Assembly: GCA_019745555.1 (NCBI GenBank)
Contig: JAIESX010000018.1
Location: 41,284-105,283 of the forward strand
DNA from: Burkholderiaceae bacterium
Lineage (GTDB): Bacteria; Pseudomonadota; Gammaproteobacteria; Burkholderiales; Burkholderiaceae_C
DNA length: 64,000 nucleotides
Direction of reading: 5' to 3'
The notes under the pieces were generated by a model, which was not told the origin of the DNA, made no database searches, and saw only the letters and a list, made by a program, of their open reading frames with translations. Both the position numbers and the translations under genes were made by a program. Positions 16,251-24,328 of this stretch are shown here, piece by piece. Each line of letters opens with the position of its first letter. Within the stretch, counting starts at the first letter, position 1.

Positions 16251-16580
16251 ATGACTCACGTCGTCACCGAAGCCTGCATCCGCTGCAAATACACCGATTG
16301 CGTCGATGTCTGTCCCGTCGACTGCTTCCGCGAAGGCCCCAATTTCCTGACCATCGACCCGGACGAGTGCATCGACTGCGCGGTCTGCATCCCCGAGTGC
16401 CCGGTCAATGCCATCTACGCCGAGGAAGACGTGCCGGCCGACCAGCAGCACATGACCAAGCTCAATGCCGAGCTGGCCCGCCTGCCCGGCTGGAAGAGCA
16501 TCACCAAACGCAAGCCCGCCCTGCCCGACGCAGAGGAATGGAAAGACAAGACCGGCAAGCTCAACGAGCTGATCCGATAA
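16251..16580 (+). CDS. fdxA: FdxA-type 7Fe ferredoxin
   Basis: A 109-residue two-cluster ferredoxin. The N-terminal segment carries C9, C17 and CPVDC for the [3Fe-4S]/[4Fe-4S] pair, and residues 40-50 give [11 protein letters not shown]. The C-terminal half ([20 protein letters not shown]) is the extension typical of FdxA. The ATG at 16251 is preceded by A-rich sequence (AATTAAAA), and TAAAAT at about 16213 could be a -10 element, so it may have its own promoter. Because cysI lies upstream without cysJ and a ferredoxin reductase follows at 16596, a role as electron donor for sulfite reduction is likely but not proven. Confidence 0.93.
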   Translation: MTHVVTEACIRCKYTDCVDVCPVDCFREGPNFLTIDPDECIDCAVCIPECPVNAIYAEEDVPADQQHMTKLNAELARLPGWKSITKRKPALPDAEEWKDKTGKLNELIR

Positions 16581-16595
16581 ATACCGACGCACCGA

Positions 16596-17699
16596 ATGGA
16601 ACCCAAACTCAGTCCCGCCGTGATCCAGACCGCCCAGGCCCATGAAGGCCCGATCGAAACCGATGCCGTCATCATCGGCGCCGGCCCCGTCGGCCTGTTC
16701 CAGGTCTTCGAACTCGGCCTGCTCGAAATCAAGGCCCACGTCATCGACTCGCTGAGCTACCCCGGCGGCCAGCCCATCGAGCTCTATCCGGACAAGCCCA
16801 TCTACGACATCCCGGCCATCCCGGTGTGCACGGGCAAGGAGCTGACGGACGCCCTGCTCAAGCAGATCGAGCCCTTCGGTGCCACCTTCCATCTGGGCCA
16901 GACGGTCACCGTGGTGCAGAAGCAGGACGACGGCCGCTTCTATGTCGAGACCTCGAAGGGCACGCGCTTTCTGACCAAGACCATCTTCATCGCGGCAGGC
17001 GTGGGAGCTTTCGAGCCGCGCACCCTCAAGGTCGACGGCCTGGACAAGTTCGAGGGTTCGCAGCTCTTCTACCGCGTCAAGAACCCGGCCGACTTCGCCG
17101 GCAAGAACCTGCTCATCGTGGGTGGCGGCGATTCCGCCCTGGACTGGACGCTGAACTTCACGAATGAAGGCCCGAACAAGGCCGAGAGCGTGATCCTGGT
17201 ACACCGCCGCGACGGCTTCAAGGCCGCCCCCGCCAGCGTGGCCAAGATGAAGGAACTCTGCGACGCCTATGAGATGCAGTTCATGGTGGGCCAGGTCACG
17301 GGCTACGAAGAGAAGGACGGCAAGCTCACGGGCGCCAAGGTCACCGGCGGTGACGGCGTGACCCGCGTGGTGCCGCTGGACATGCTGCTGGTCTTCTTCG
17401 GCCTCTCGCCCAAGCTGGGACCCATCGCCGACTGGGGCCTGGACATCGAGCGCAAGCAGCTCGTGGTGGACACTGAAAAGTTCTCCACCAACGTGCCGGG
17501 CATCTTCGCCGTGGGCGACATCAACACCTACCCGGGCAAGAAGAAGCTCATCCTCTCGGGCTTCCATGAGTGCGCGCTGGCCGCCTTTGCCGCCGCGCCC
17601 ATCATCTTCCCCGAGAAGGGCAAGATCCACCTGCAGTACACCACCACCAGCCCCAAGCTGCACAAGGTCCTGGGCGTGGAGACACCGGTTTTCGACTGA
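16596..17699 (+). CDS. Ferredoxin--NADP+ reductase, thioredoxin-reductase-like type
   Basis: A 367-residue FAD/NADPH oxidoreductase of the YumC-like ferredoxin-NADP reductase class. It has the FAD fold [18 protein letters not shown] near residue 26, YPGGQP in place of the redox-active cysteines of thioredoxin reductase, a second dinucleotide fold [12 protein letters not shown] near residue 172, and the late [22 protein letters not shown]. The missing CxxC argues against thioredoxin reductase. It starts 15 nt after the ferredoxin gene, and the pair is closed by a terminator at 17728-17751. It probably moves electrons from NADPH to FdxA and on to CysI. Confidence 0.93.
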   Translation: MEPKLSPAVIQTAQAHEGPIETDAVIIGAGPVGLFQVFELGLLEIKAHVIDSLSYPGGQPIELYPDKPIYDIPAIPVCTGKELTDALLKQIEPFGATFHLGQTVTVVQKQDDGRFYVETSKGTRFLTKTIFIAAGVGAFEPRTLKVDGLDKFEGSQLFYRVKNPADFAGKNLLIVGGGDSALDWTLNFTNEGPNKAESVILVHRRDGFKAAPASVAKMKELCDAYEMQFMVGQVTGYEEKDGKLTGAKVTGGDGVTRVVPLDMLLVFFGLSPKLGPIADWGLDIERKQLVVDTEKFSTNVPGIFAVGDINTYPGKKKLILSGFHECALAAFAAAPIIFPEKGKIHLQYTTTSPKLHKVLGVETPVFD

Positions 17700-17727
17700 C
17701 CGGCGTCAAGAAACCCGAAAAGAGATC

Positions 17728-17751
17728 GGCCCGCCCTGTGCGGGCCTTTTT
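17728..17751 (+). terminator. Intrinsic terminator after the ferredoxin reductase gene
   Basis: A perfect 7-bp stem GGCCCGC/GCGGGCC (17728-17734 with 17740-17746), a 5-nt loop, and a T-run at 17747-17751. It closes the sulfur assimilation block and insulates the TPP riboswitch that begins about 24 nt later. Confidence 0.88.
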
Positions 17752-17774
17752 CCTGGTCGTAGAATCGGGCTTAC

Positions 17775-17861
17775 TTTGCTAGGGGTGTTGCCTCGCTGGC
17801 CGCGGTGACTGAGAAAGTCCCTTTGAACCTGATGGAGGTAATGCTCACGCAGGGAAGCAGG
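17775..17861 (+). promoter_or_regulatory. TPP riboswitch (THI element)
   Basis: The aptamer is recognised by its invariant segments in order: AGGGGTG (17781-17787), CTGAGA (17809-17814), the long conserved stretch around CCTTTGAACCTGAT (17820-17833), AATGC, and ACGCAGGGA (17847-17855). A closing P1 helix is possible between TGCT (17777-17780) and AGCA (17856-17859). It reads on the plus strand, but the next gene, thiD, is on the minus strand; the first plus-strand thiamine gene is thiO about 940 nt further on. The 70 nt after the aptamer (17862-17931) shows no clear terminator hairpin with a T-run, so the expression platform is not evident. Confidence 0.92.
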
Positions 17862-17931
17862 CCAAGACGCCCGTTACGCGGCCACGGCCCCTCCCCCACC
17901 GAGCTGGATCGAAATGAATGGCGAGTCTGTG

Positions 17932-18762
17932 TCAGCCCAGCAGCTGCATGGCCACGGGCGCGTACCCGTGGTTCAGCGGGCCATGGCCGCGCCCCGTGTG
18001 CACCTCCGCGCCCGCGGCGATCGCTCCCAGGATGTAGGCGCGCGCCAGACGCACGGCGTCTTCCAGTCCATGGCCCAGCGCCAGCTGTGCCGCGATGGCC
18101 GAGGACAGGGTACAGCCCGTGCCATGCACGTTCTCGCTCGCGATGCGCGGCGAGGCCAGGCGCAGCGGCGCGCGTTCGCCCTGCAGCAGCAGATCCACCA
18201 CCTCGTCGCCCTTCAGATGCCCGCCCTTGAGCAGCACGCCCTGTGCGCCCAGCGCCTGCAGCTCGCGTGCCGCGCCCTCCAGCGCGGGAATGCCGGCTAT
18301 GGTGTGGCCCAGCAGCAGCTCGGCCTCGTCCAGGTTGGGCGTGATCACCGTGGCCAGGGGGAAGAGCTCCTGCACCAGCACGCTCACCGTCTCCTCCGCG
18401 ATCAGGCGGTCACCGCTCGTGGCCACCATCACGGGGTCCAGGACCACGTGCTTCAACTTGTATTTCCGGATCGCCTGTGCCACCACGCGCACGATCTCCG
18501 GTGCGTGCAGCATGCCGATCTTGACGGCGTCGGTACCGATGTCCTCGAGCACGGCATCGAGCTGCGAAGCGAGGAACTCGGGCGGCACGCCGTGGATGCC
18601 GCGCACGCCCTGCGTGTTCTGCGCGGTGAGCGCCGTGATGGCCGTCATGCCGTAGCACCCGAGGGCACTGAAGGTCTTGAGGTCGGCCTGGATGCCGGCG
18701 CCGCCGCCGCTGTCGGAACCCGCGATCGACAGCACGCGCGGGTAATGTTTTTGTGGGGTCAT
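17932..18762 (-). CDS. thiD: ThiD, hydroxymethylpyrimidine (phosphate) kinase
   Basis: A 276-residue ribokinase-fold enzyme that phosphorylates HMP and HMP-P for thiamine pyrophosphate synthesis. Signatures are GSDSGGGAGIQADLKTF (residues 14-30), AITALTAQNTQGV, LDPVMVATSGDRL, TPNLDEAELLLG and HGTGCTLSSAIAA with the catalytic GTGC. The ATG at 18760-18762 has AGGAG at good spacing; the frame remains open further upstream into thiO, but that part is shadow. It is transcribed opposite to the riboswitch and to thiO; its start codon is only 37 bp from the thiO start. No TPP riboswitch is visible in its own orientation. Confidence 0.95.
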   Translation of the reverse strand: MTPQKHYPRVLSIAGSDSGGGAGIQADLKTFSALGCYGMTAITALTAQNTQGVRGIHGVPPEFLASQLDAVLEDIGTDAVKIGMLHAPEIVRVVAQAIRKYKLKHVVLDPVMVATSGDRLIAEETVSVLVQELFPLATVITPNLDEAELLLGHTIAGIPALEGAARELQALGAQGVLLKGGHLKGDEVVDLLLQGERAPLRLASPRIASENVHGTGCTLSSAIAAQLALGHGLEDAVRLARAYILGAIAAGAEVHTGRGHGPLNHGYAPVAMQLLG

Positions 18763-18799
18763 GGATTTACTCCTGGCCCGGATTATCAGATCAATTGAG

Positions 18800-19900
18800 A
18801 TGAGCACAGTGAACCCAGGTCCTTCTTCCGTCGTGCTCGGCGCCGGCCTCATGGGCCGGCTGCTGGCCTGGCAGCTCGCGCGCGCGGGGCATCGAGTCAC
18901 TGTATTCGAAGCCGGCAGCGCCGATGCCCAGACCTCGCCCGCGCGCGTCGCGGCCGCCATGCTGGCGCCGCTGGCCGAGTCCGCCATCACCGAGCCTAGC
19001 GTGGTCGGCATGGGACGTTACGCGCTCACGCGCTGGCCCGAGCTGATCGCGCAGCTCTCCCAACCGGTGTTCTTTCAGCAGGAGGGCACGCTCATCCTCT
19101 GGCACCGCCAGGACGCGGCCGAGGCCCAGCGTTTCGCCGGCCTGCTGCGCAATACCAACGAGCGGGTGCCCGGCCTGCCGAAGCTGCAACCCCTCGACGG
19201 CACGGGCGTGCGGACGCTCGAGCCCTCGCTCGAAAACCGTTTCGCCCAGGGGCTCTACCTGCCCGGCGAGGGGCAGCTCGACAACCGCCAGCTGCTGGCC
19301 GCGCTGCTGCACGAGCTGCAGGCGCTCAAGGTCGAACTGCACTGGAACAGCCCGCGTGCACCGCAGGACTTCCAGCCCGGTACCAGCGGCCAACCCGGCT
19401 GGGTCTTCGACTGCCGGGGTCTGGGCGCACAGGCGCAATGGGGCGAGCTGCGCGGCGTGCGCGGCGAAGTGGCGCGCATCCACGCGCCCGACGTCTCGCT
19501 GAGCCGGCCCACACGCCTGATCCATCCGCGCTACCCGATCTACATCGCGCCCAAGCAGGACCATCTCTTTGTGATCGGCGCCACCGAGATCGAGAGCAAC
19601 GACCTCTCACCGCCCAGCGTGCGCTCCACGCTGGAACTGCTGAGCGCCGCCTACGCCGTGCATCCGGGCTTCGGCGAAGGTCGCATCCTGGAGATCGCCA
19701 CGCAGTGCCGCCCCACCCTGCCCGACAACCTGCCCGCGATCCGTCGGCTCGGGCCCCGTACCCTGCAGATCAACGGCCTGTACCGGCACGGCTTCATGAT
19801 CTCGCCGGCCCTGCTCGACGTGGTGCTGGAGCTGGTGCAGGAGCAGCGCACCACGCTGGCCGGCGCGCTGGATCTGCAAGTGGAAGAAAACGCCGCATGA
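18800..19900 (+). CDS. thiO: ThiO, FAD-dependent glycine oxidase
   Basis: A 366-residue FAD enzyme of the D-amino-acid oxidase fold that makes dehydroglycine for the thiazole half of thiamine. It has the dinucleotide fold VVLGAGLMGRLLAWQLARAG near residue 11, ARVAAAMLAPLAES near residue 45, and the C-terminal stretch RPTLPDNLPAIRRLG...GLYRHGFMISPA that closes the FAD site. The ATG at 18800 is preferred over an in-frame ATG at 18761, which would overlap thiD. Only 37 bp separates the thiO and thiD start codons, so the thiO promoter must lie within thiD or further upstream near the riboswitch. It overlaps thiS in ATGA. Confidence 0.92.
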   Translation: MSTVNPGPSSVVLGAGLMGRLLAWQLARAGHRVTVFEAGSADAQTSPARVAAAMLAPLAESAITEPSVVGMGRYALTRWPELIAQLSQPVFFQQEGTLILWHRQDAAEAQRFAGLLRNTNERVPGLPKLQPLDGTGVRTLEPSLENRFAQGLYLPGEGQLDNRQLLAALLHELQALKVELHWNSPRAPQDFQPGTSGQPGWVFDCRGLGAQAQWGELRGVRGEVARIHAPDVSLSRPTRLIHPRYPIYIAPKQDHLFVIGATEIESNDLSPPSVRSTLELLSAAYAVHPGFGEGRILEIATQCRPTLPDNLPAIRRLGPRTLQINGLYRHGFMISPALLDVVLELVQEQRTTLAGALDLQVEENAA

Positions 19901-20094
19901 AAGTCATCATCAACCAGCACGAGCACGAGCTCGCGGCCGGCGCCACCGTGGCGGACGCCGTGGCGGCCATCGGGGCCAAGCCGCCTTTTGCCGCCGCCGT
20001 GAACACACAGTTCGTTCCCAAGACACAGTACGCCCAGCATGCACTGAACGAAGGCGACCGCATTGAAATCATCTCCCCCGTCACCGGCGGATAA
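19897..20094 (+). CDS. thiS: ThiS, thiamine sulfur-carrier protein
   Basis: A 65-residue ubiquitin-like protein that carries sulfur as a C-terminal thiocarboxylate for thiazole formation. The product begins MKVIINQHEHELAAGATVAD and ends IEIISPVTGG; the C-terminal Gly-Gly is the essential feature. The ATG at 19897 overlaps the thiO stop (ATGA), and thiG follows 4 nt later, so the genes are translationally coupled. The activating enzyme ThiF is not in this cluster; the E1-like TcdA at 50.1 kb is a different subfamily. Confidence 0.95.
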   Translation: MKVIINQHEHELAAGATVADAVAAIGAKPPFAAAVNTQFVPKTQYAQHALNEGDRIEIISPVTGG

Positions 20095-20098
20095 AGCC

Positions 20099-20896
20099 AT
20101 GCCCACGAAACCCGACCCACTCATCCTCTACGGCGAGACCTTTCAGAGCCGCTTGCTGCTCGGCACATCGCGTTACCCCTCACCCGCCGTGCTCGAAGCC
20201 GCCGTGCAACGCTCCCAACCCGCGATGCTCACCGCCTCGCTGCGCCGCCAGGGGGCCGTGCCGCACGAAAGCGGTAACGCCTTCTGGGCGCTGCTCAAGA
20301 AGCTGAACGTCCCCGTGCTGCCCAACACGGCCGGCTGCCACAGCATGCAGGAGGTCCTCACCACGGCGCAGATGGCGCGCGAGGTCTTCGAGACCCCCTG
20401 GATCAAGCTCGAGCTGATCGGTGACGACTACACCCTGCAGCCCGACACGCTCAACCTCGTCGAGACCGCCGATCGTCTGATCAAGGATGGCTTCAAGGTC
20501 CTGCCCTATTGCACCGAAGACCTCGTGCTCTGCCAGCGCCTCGTGGACGTGGGCTGCCAGGCCGTGATGCCCTGGGCCGCGCCCATCGGCACGGGCAAGG
20601 GCCCGATCAATCCCTACGCCATGCGCATGCTGCGCGAGCGCCTGAATGTGCCGCTGATCGTCGATGCGGGCCTGGGCCGCCCATCGCACGCGTGCACGGT
20701 GATGGAGTGGGGCTTCGACGCCGTGCTGCTCAACACCGCCGTGGCACTGGCGCAGGATCCGGTGGCCATGGCCGGCGCCTTCGCCGACGCCACGCAGGCC
20801 GGCCGAGCCGCCTGGCTATCGGGTGCCATGACCGAGCAGGACGCCGCCCAGCCTTCGACACCCGTCCTGGGCACACCTTTCTGGCACCACGCTTGA
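20099..20896 (+). CDS. thiG: ThiG, thiazole synthase
   Basis: A 265-residue TIM-barrel enzyme that joins deoxyxylulose phosphate, dehydroglycine and ThiS-bound sulfur into the thiazole. Family features are LLLGTSRYPSPAVLEAAV at residues 18-35, LPNTAGCHSMQEVL near 84, the Schiff-base lysine in WIKLELIGDDYTLQPD, and AAPIGTGKGPINPY. The ATG at 20099 follows the thiS stop by 4 nt. It stands in the thiO-thiS-thiG-thiE run and gains its substrates from the first two products. Confidence 0.96.
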   Translation: MPTKPDPLILYGETFQSRLLLGTSRYPSPAVLEAAVQRSQPAMLTASLRRQGAVPHESGNAFWALLKKLNVPVLPNTAGCHSMQEVLTTAQMAREVFETPWIKLELIGDDYTLQPDTLNLVETADRLIKDGFKVLPYCTEDLVLCQRLVDVGCQAVMPWAAPIGTGKGPINPYAMRMLRERLNVPLIVDAGLGRPSHACTVMEWGFDAVLLNTAVALAQDPVAMAGAFADATQAGRAAWLSGAMTEQDAAQPSTPVLGTPFWHHA

Positions 20897-20904
20897 GCCA
20901 TTCC

Positions 20905-21795
20905 ATGTTCGAACTCAACACCGACGCCCGCGCCATCGTTGCGGCCCATGCCGACAAGGCGATTCCTGTCTCGGGAACCCCAGCGCTGAACTACAGCCGC
21001 GACGACGCCGGCTACCGCAGCGCCAAGCAGGCCTGTCTGGCCCTGGGTTTCATCGAGATCGATGCCGAGTGCGTGGCATTGGCCTGGCTGGCCCAGGCCA
21101 ACCGCACACGTCAGTTCGACCCGCAGGCCTGGCCTGCGGAGCCGGCCGACTTCGGCCTGCGCCCCTGGCCGCGCCAGGATGCCTTCCCAGCCTGTCCCAA
21201 GCACCTTGGCGTCTACGCCGTGCTGCCCACGGCCGAGTGGGTCGGCCGCATGGCGCGCGCTGGGGTGCCTACGCTGCAGCTGCGCTACAAGTCCGAGGAT
21301 GCCGCCGCTGTGCAGCGCGAAGTGCAGGCCGCGGTAAACGCCGTGCGCGGCACGAACGCCCTGCTCTTCATCAACGACCACTGGCGCGAGGCCATTGCCG
21401 CCGGTGCCTACGGCGTGCACCTGGGCCAGGAAGACATGGAGATCGCCGACTTCGCGGCCATCCGCGCCGCCGGCCTGCGCCTGGGCCTGTCCAGCCACGG
21501 CTATGCCGAGATGGTGCGCGCCGATCGCCTGAGTCCGAGCTACATCGCCATGGGTGCGGTCTACCCCACCACGCTCAAGCGCATGGCCACGGCGCCGCAG
21601 GGCCCGGGACGCCTGGCCGCCTACGCGCGGCTGATGCGCGACTATCCGGGCGTGGGCATCGGCGGGATCTCGGCGGCCGAACTGCCGGAGATCAAGGCCA
21701 CAGGCGTCGGCTCGCTGGCGGTCGTGCGCGCCATCACGGCGCAGAACAACCCGGAGCAGGCCGCGCAGGATCTGATGGCTGCCTGGGCCGCTTGA
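20905..21795 (+). CDS. thiE: ThiE, thiamine-phosphate synthase with a ~98-residue N-terminal extension
   Basis: It couples HMP-PP and thiazole phosphate to thiamine phosphate. The ThiE barrel occupies about residues 100-296: LQLRYK (124-129), INDHWREAIAAGAYGVHLGQ, GLSSHGY, and GAVYPTTLKRMA then GIGGIS for phosphate binding. Catalytic positions look intact. The first ~98 residues (including SRDDAGYRSAKQACLALGF and a Trp/Pro-rich stretch) are extra relative to the usual ~210-residue ThiE, and no function could be assigned to them. The ATG at 20905 is 8 nt after thiG, and homology to the extended form begins there. It is the last gene of the cluster. Confidence 0.9.
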   Translation: MFELNTDARAIVAAHADKAIPVSGTPALNYSRDDAGYRSAKQACLALGFIEIDAECVALAWLAQANRTRQFDPQAWPAEPADFGLRPWPRQDAFPACPKHLGVYAVLPTAEWVGRMARAGVPTLQLRYKSEDAAAVQREVQAAVNAVRGTNALLFINDHWREAIAAGAYGVHLGQEDMEIADFAAIRAAGLRLGLSSHGYAEMVRADRLSPSYIAMGAVYPTTLKRMATAPQGPGRLAAYARLMRDYPGVGIGGISAAELPEIKATGVGSLAVVRAITAQNNPEQAAQDLMAAWAA

Positions 21796-21814
21796 GGCCG
21801 CATCCCTAGCGCGC

Positions 21815-22306
21815 TTACGTACTGGCGATACGCCGGCTCACGTCCACCATGCGCGTGGCGACGATGGCGCCGAGCGCCATGGCAAGCGAGAGCGCCACGG
21901 TCGGGTGCTTTTTCGACAGAGCCTCGAAGTCCTCGGGGCTCATGGTCCAGAGCTTGCAGTTGCTGTAGGCCACCACCGAGGCGTTGCGCGGCAGATGCGA
22001 GAAGAAGCTGCCCTCGCCCACCACGGTGCCCGCTCCCAGGATGGCGAGCTGCACCAGCCCCTTGTCGGTCGTGACGTCGACCTTGAGGTTGCCTGACTCC
22101 AGGAAATAGAGCTTGCGGTCCTGCGCGCCCTGCGAGATCAGCACATGGCCGCGCTCATGCTCCTGCGGATGCAGGTAGTCGGCCACGATGTACCAGGATT
22201 GCGCGCCGAGATGCTTGGACAGGGCCCTGTCCTCGGTGTTGCGCGAGATGGCCGTGATGAGGCCATTGATGGCGGTGTTCTGCGCGAGCGGGTTGTAGGT
22301 ATTCAT
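21815..22306 (-). CDS. Stand-alone cyclic-nucleotide-binding-domain protein
   Basis: A 163-residue protein consisting almost wholly of a cNMP-binding beta-roll. EHERGHVLISQGAQDRKLYF leads in (about residues 49-69), followed by SGNLKV, the phosphate-binding-cassette region GEGSFFSHLPRNASVVA and a C-terminal helix. No helix-turn-helix is present, so it is not a CRP-type regulator. It lies 81 nt downstream of a diguanylate cyclase on the same strand and may be cotranscribed. The ligand, cAMP, cGMP, c-di-GMP or none, cannot be told; a role as a small sensor or adaptor is an inference. Confidence 0.82.
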   Translation of the reverse strand: MNTYNPLAQNTAINGLITAISRNTEDRALSKHLGAQSWYIVADYLHPQEHERGHVLISQGAQDRKLYFLESGNLKVDVTTDKGLVQLAILGAGTVVGEGSFFSHLPRNASVVAYSNCKLWTMSPEDFEALSKKHPTVALSLAMALGAIVATRMVDVSRRIAST

Positions 22307-22387
22307 GGGCGCCCTTTCCGGGTCGGGTCGCCACCGGGCAGACCCGCCATCTCCTGCGCCGCAGTATGTGGTCAGGCCCGCGGCGCG

Positions 22388-24253
22388 TCAAGCCGGCACG
22401 CCGGCCAGCTGTACGCGGTTGCGCCCTTCGGTCTTGGCGCGGTACAGCGCCTCGTCCGCACGCAAGAGCACGGCGTCCGGCGTGGCATCGCTCGCCGCGA
22501 TCGCGGCAATCCCGATACTGACCGTGGCCTCGACTCGCGCCGGACCGACGGCCAGCGGCTCGGCCGCCAGGCGGTCGCACAGGCGCTGGGCGAAGGTCTG
22601 GGCCGCCACCAGGTTGCTGCCGGGCAGGATCACCGCAAACTCCTCGCCGCCCATGCGGCCCGCGGTATCGGTCGTGCGCAGCTCGTCGCGCAAGAGGTGG
22701 GCGAAATGACGCAGCAGGCTGTCGCCCATGGCGTGGCCGTGCCGGTCGTTGACACGCTTGAAATGGTCCAGGTCCAGCATCAGCACACAGGCCTCGCGCG
22801 TGCTGCCCCGGCGCACGCGCTCGATCTCGCCTTCAAGCTGCAGCATGAACTGCCGGCGGTTTGGCAAACCGGTGAGCGCGTCGGTGCTGGCGAGTTCGCG
22901 CAATTCGGCCTCCAGCCGCTTGCGTTCGGTGATGTCGATACGGGTTCCCACGGTGTAGCCCTGGGGCGTACGATGCTCGCTGAACTGCAGCCATCGCCCG
23001 TCACCGAGCACCATTTCATGGGGCTGGCCATCGGCCGCGTGATGCTGGCGCAGCCGATCCGCCGCCCAGGACTCTGGCGCATGGCTGGCTTCCGGGAACA
23101 GACCATGGCGCAGTCCTTCCCGAATGAGATCCTCAAAGGTGCGCCCCGGCTTCGAGAACAGCCCGTCCACTGTGCGGAACAGGTCGCGCTGGGCCTGATT
23201 GGATGTGACCAGCCGGTCCTGCGGGTCGTAGATCACGATGCCGGCAGAGATGCTGTCGATGGCCTCCTGCAGCAGGGCATGGGCCTCCTGAGCCTCGCGC
23301 CGGGCCATCTCGCGCTGCCGCTCGATACGGCCCAGATGCCAAAGAGCCAGTCCAAGGGCTAGGCCCATGAGCACCATGACCGAGACCACGATGCCTGCGT
23401 TCTTGCGCCAGGCCACCAGCGCGCCACGCTCGGCCAGGCCGACGACGATGTAGAAAGGATAGCCCTCGAGCTTTCGAAAACCGTAGACACGGTGCTCCCC
23501 ATCGGTGACGGCCTGAAATCGATCCCGGCCAGCGGTCTGCCCCGCGTCGATGTGCTGCTGGATGGCGTTGCGCACGGGCTTGTTCAGGTCACCGTCACGC
23601 AGGGGATGACGGATCACCAGCTTGTGGTCATCGCTGCGTCGCATGAACACCACGCTGCGATCGGGAAGCCTCAGCTGATCGAACCCCCGGGTCAGGTACT
23701 CGAGGTCCAGCGTGGCCGACACGACACCGAGCAACCGGCCCGAAGAATCACGGCGAGGCACGTAGACCGCGACGGTCTGCTGGCCAGTGATGCTGCTGAG
23801 TATCGAGTCGGAGAACGCGATGGTCGCGCTAGGATCGTCACGCAGGCGCCGATAACCGGGCCGGGCGGCGATGCTGGGCTGGGGCTGACCGGCCTGGACA
23901 GGACGGGAGGAGTGGATGACACTGCCATCGGCTGCCCAGACATAGAGGCCTGAGACCTCCGGGAACCGGCGCAGGTGCGGCTCCACCAGGAGCGCCACTC
24001 GTCGCTGCGTCGCAGTGGATGGACTCGGCAACAGGTCCTGCGGCTGCAACTGGGAGGCGATACTGCCCAGACTGCCGTCCAGTCGCCTCAGCGTGGCGGT
24101 GTACTGGCCTTGCAGAACCTGGGCCAGGTTCTCGGCACTCTCCGCTGCCCGTTCCAGAGCGCTGGCGTGGCTCTCACGCAGCAGCCACGCCAGCATCAAG
24201 GCCAATACGAGCGCACCGGCTGCGAGCACCCCCAGCAGGGATCGATGGTTCAT
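22388..24253 (-). CDS. Membrane diguanylate cyclase (dCACHE-PAS-GGDEF)
   Basis: A 621-residue sensor predicted to make cyclic di-GMP. A first membrane helix lies at residues 6-26, a periplasmic dCACHE-like sensing region at about 30-280, and a second helix at 285-305. A short coiled linker, a PAS domain (about 328-440) and a GGDEF domain (about 455-615) follow. The active site is GGEEF (535-539), and an inhibitory I-site RTTD (526-529) sits exactly five residues before it, so product inhibition is expected. LTGLPNRRQF marks the domain start. No EAL domain is present, so it is a synthase only. The sensed signal is unknown. Confidence 0.92.
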   Translation of the reverse strand: MNHRSLLGVLAAGALVLALMLAWLLRESHASALERAAESAENLAQVLQGQYTATLRRLDGSLGSIASQLQPQDLLPSPSTATQRRVALLVEPHLRRFPEVSGLYVWAADGSVIHSSRPVQAGQPQPSIAARPGYRRLRDDPSATIAFSDSILSSITGQQTVAVYVPRRDSSGRLLGVVSATLDLEYLTRGFDQLRLPDRSVVFMRRSDDHKLVIRHPLRDGDLNKPVRNAIQQHIDAGQTAGRDRFQAVTDGEHRVYGFRKLEGYPFYIVVGLAERGALVAWRKNAGIVVSVMVLMGLALGLALWHLGRIERQREMARREAQEAHALLQEAIDSISAGIVIYDPQDRLVTSNQAQRDLFRTVDGLFSKPGRTFEDLIREGLRHGLFPEASHAPESWAADRLRQHHAADGQPHEMVLGDGRWLQFSEHRTPQGYTVGTRIDITERKRLEAELRELASTDALTGLPNRRQFMLQLEGEIERVRRGSTREACVLMLDLDHFKRVNDRHGHAMGDSLLRHFAHLLRDELRTTDTAGRMGGEEFAVILPGSNLVAAQTFAQRLCDRLAAEPLAVGPARVEATVSIGIAAIAASDATPDAVLLRADEALYRAKTEGRNRVQLAGVPA

Positions 24254-24328
24254 GGTGGTGGTTGAAGCATCCGCTAACGACGTCTGGCCGCTAGCTTACC
24301 CCACAACCCCCGGGGAGCATCGCAAAAA

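Noticed and set aside
17914..18798. A 294-codon plus-strand open frame opposite thiD that starts after the TPP riboswitch and ends one base before the thiO ATG
   Set aside because: It is in exact codon register with thiD on the other strand, where stops require the rare codons TTA, CTA or TCA in thiD, so long openness is expected at this GC content. The translated product (His/Gln/Arg-rich) looks like a shadow. The position is noted only in connection with the riboswitch finding.
18761..18799. Alternative thiO start at 18761
   Set aside because: It would overlap the thiD start codon and add 13 residues with no homology. The dinucleotide fold begins right after the ATG at 18800.
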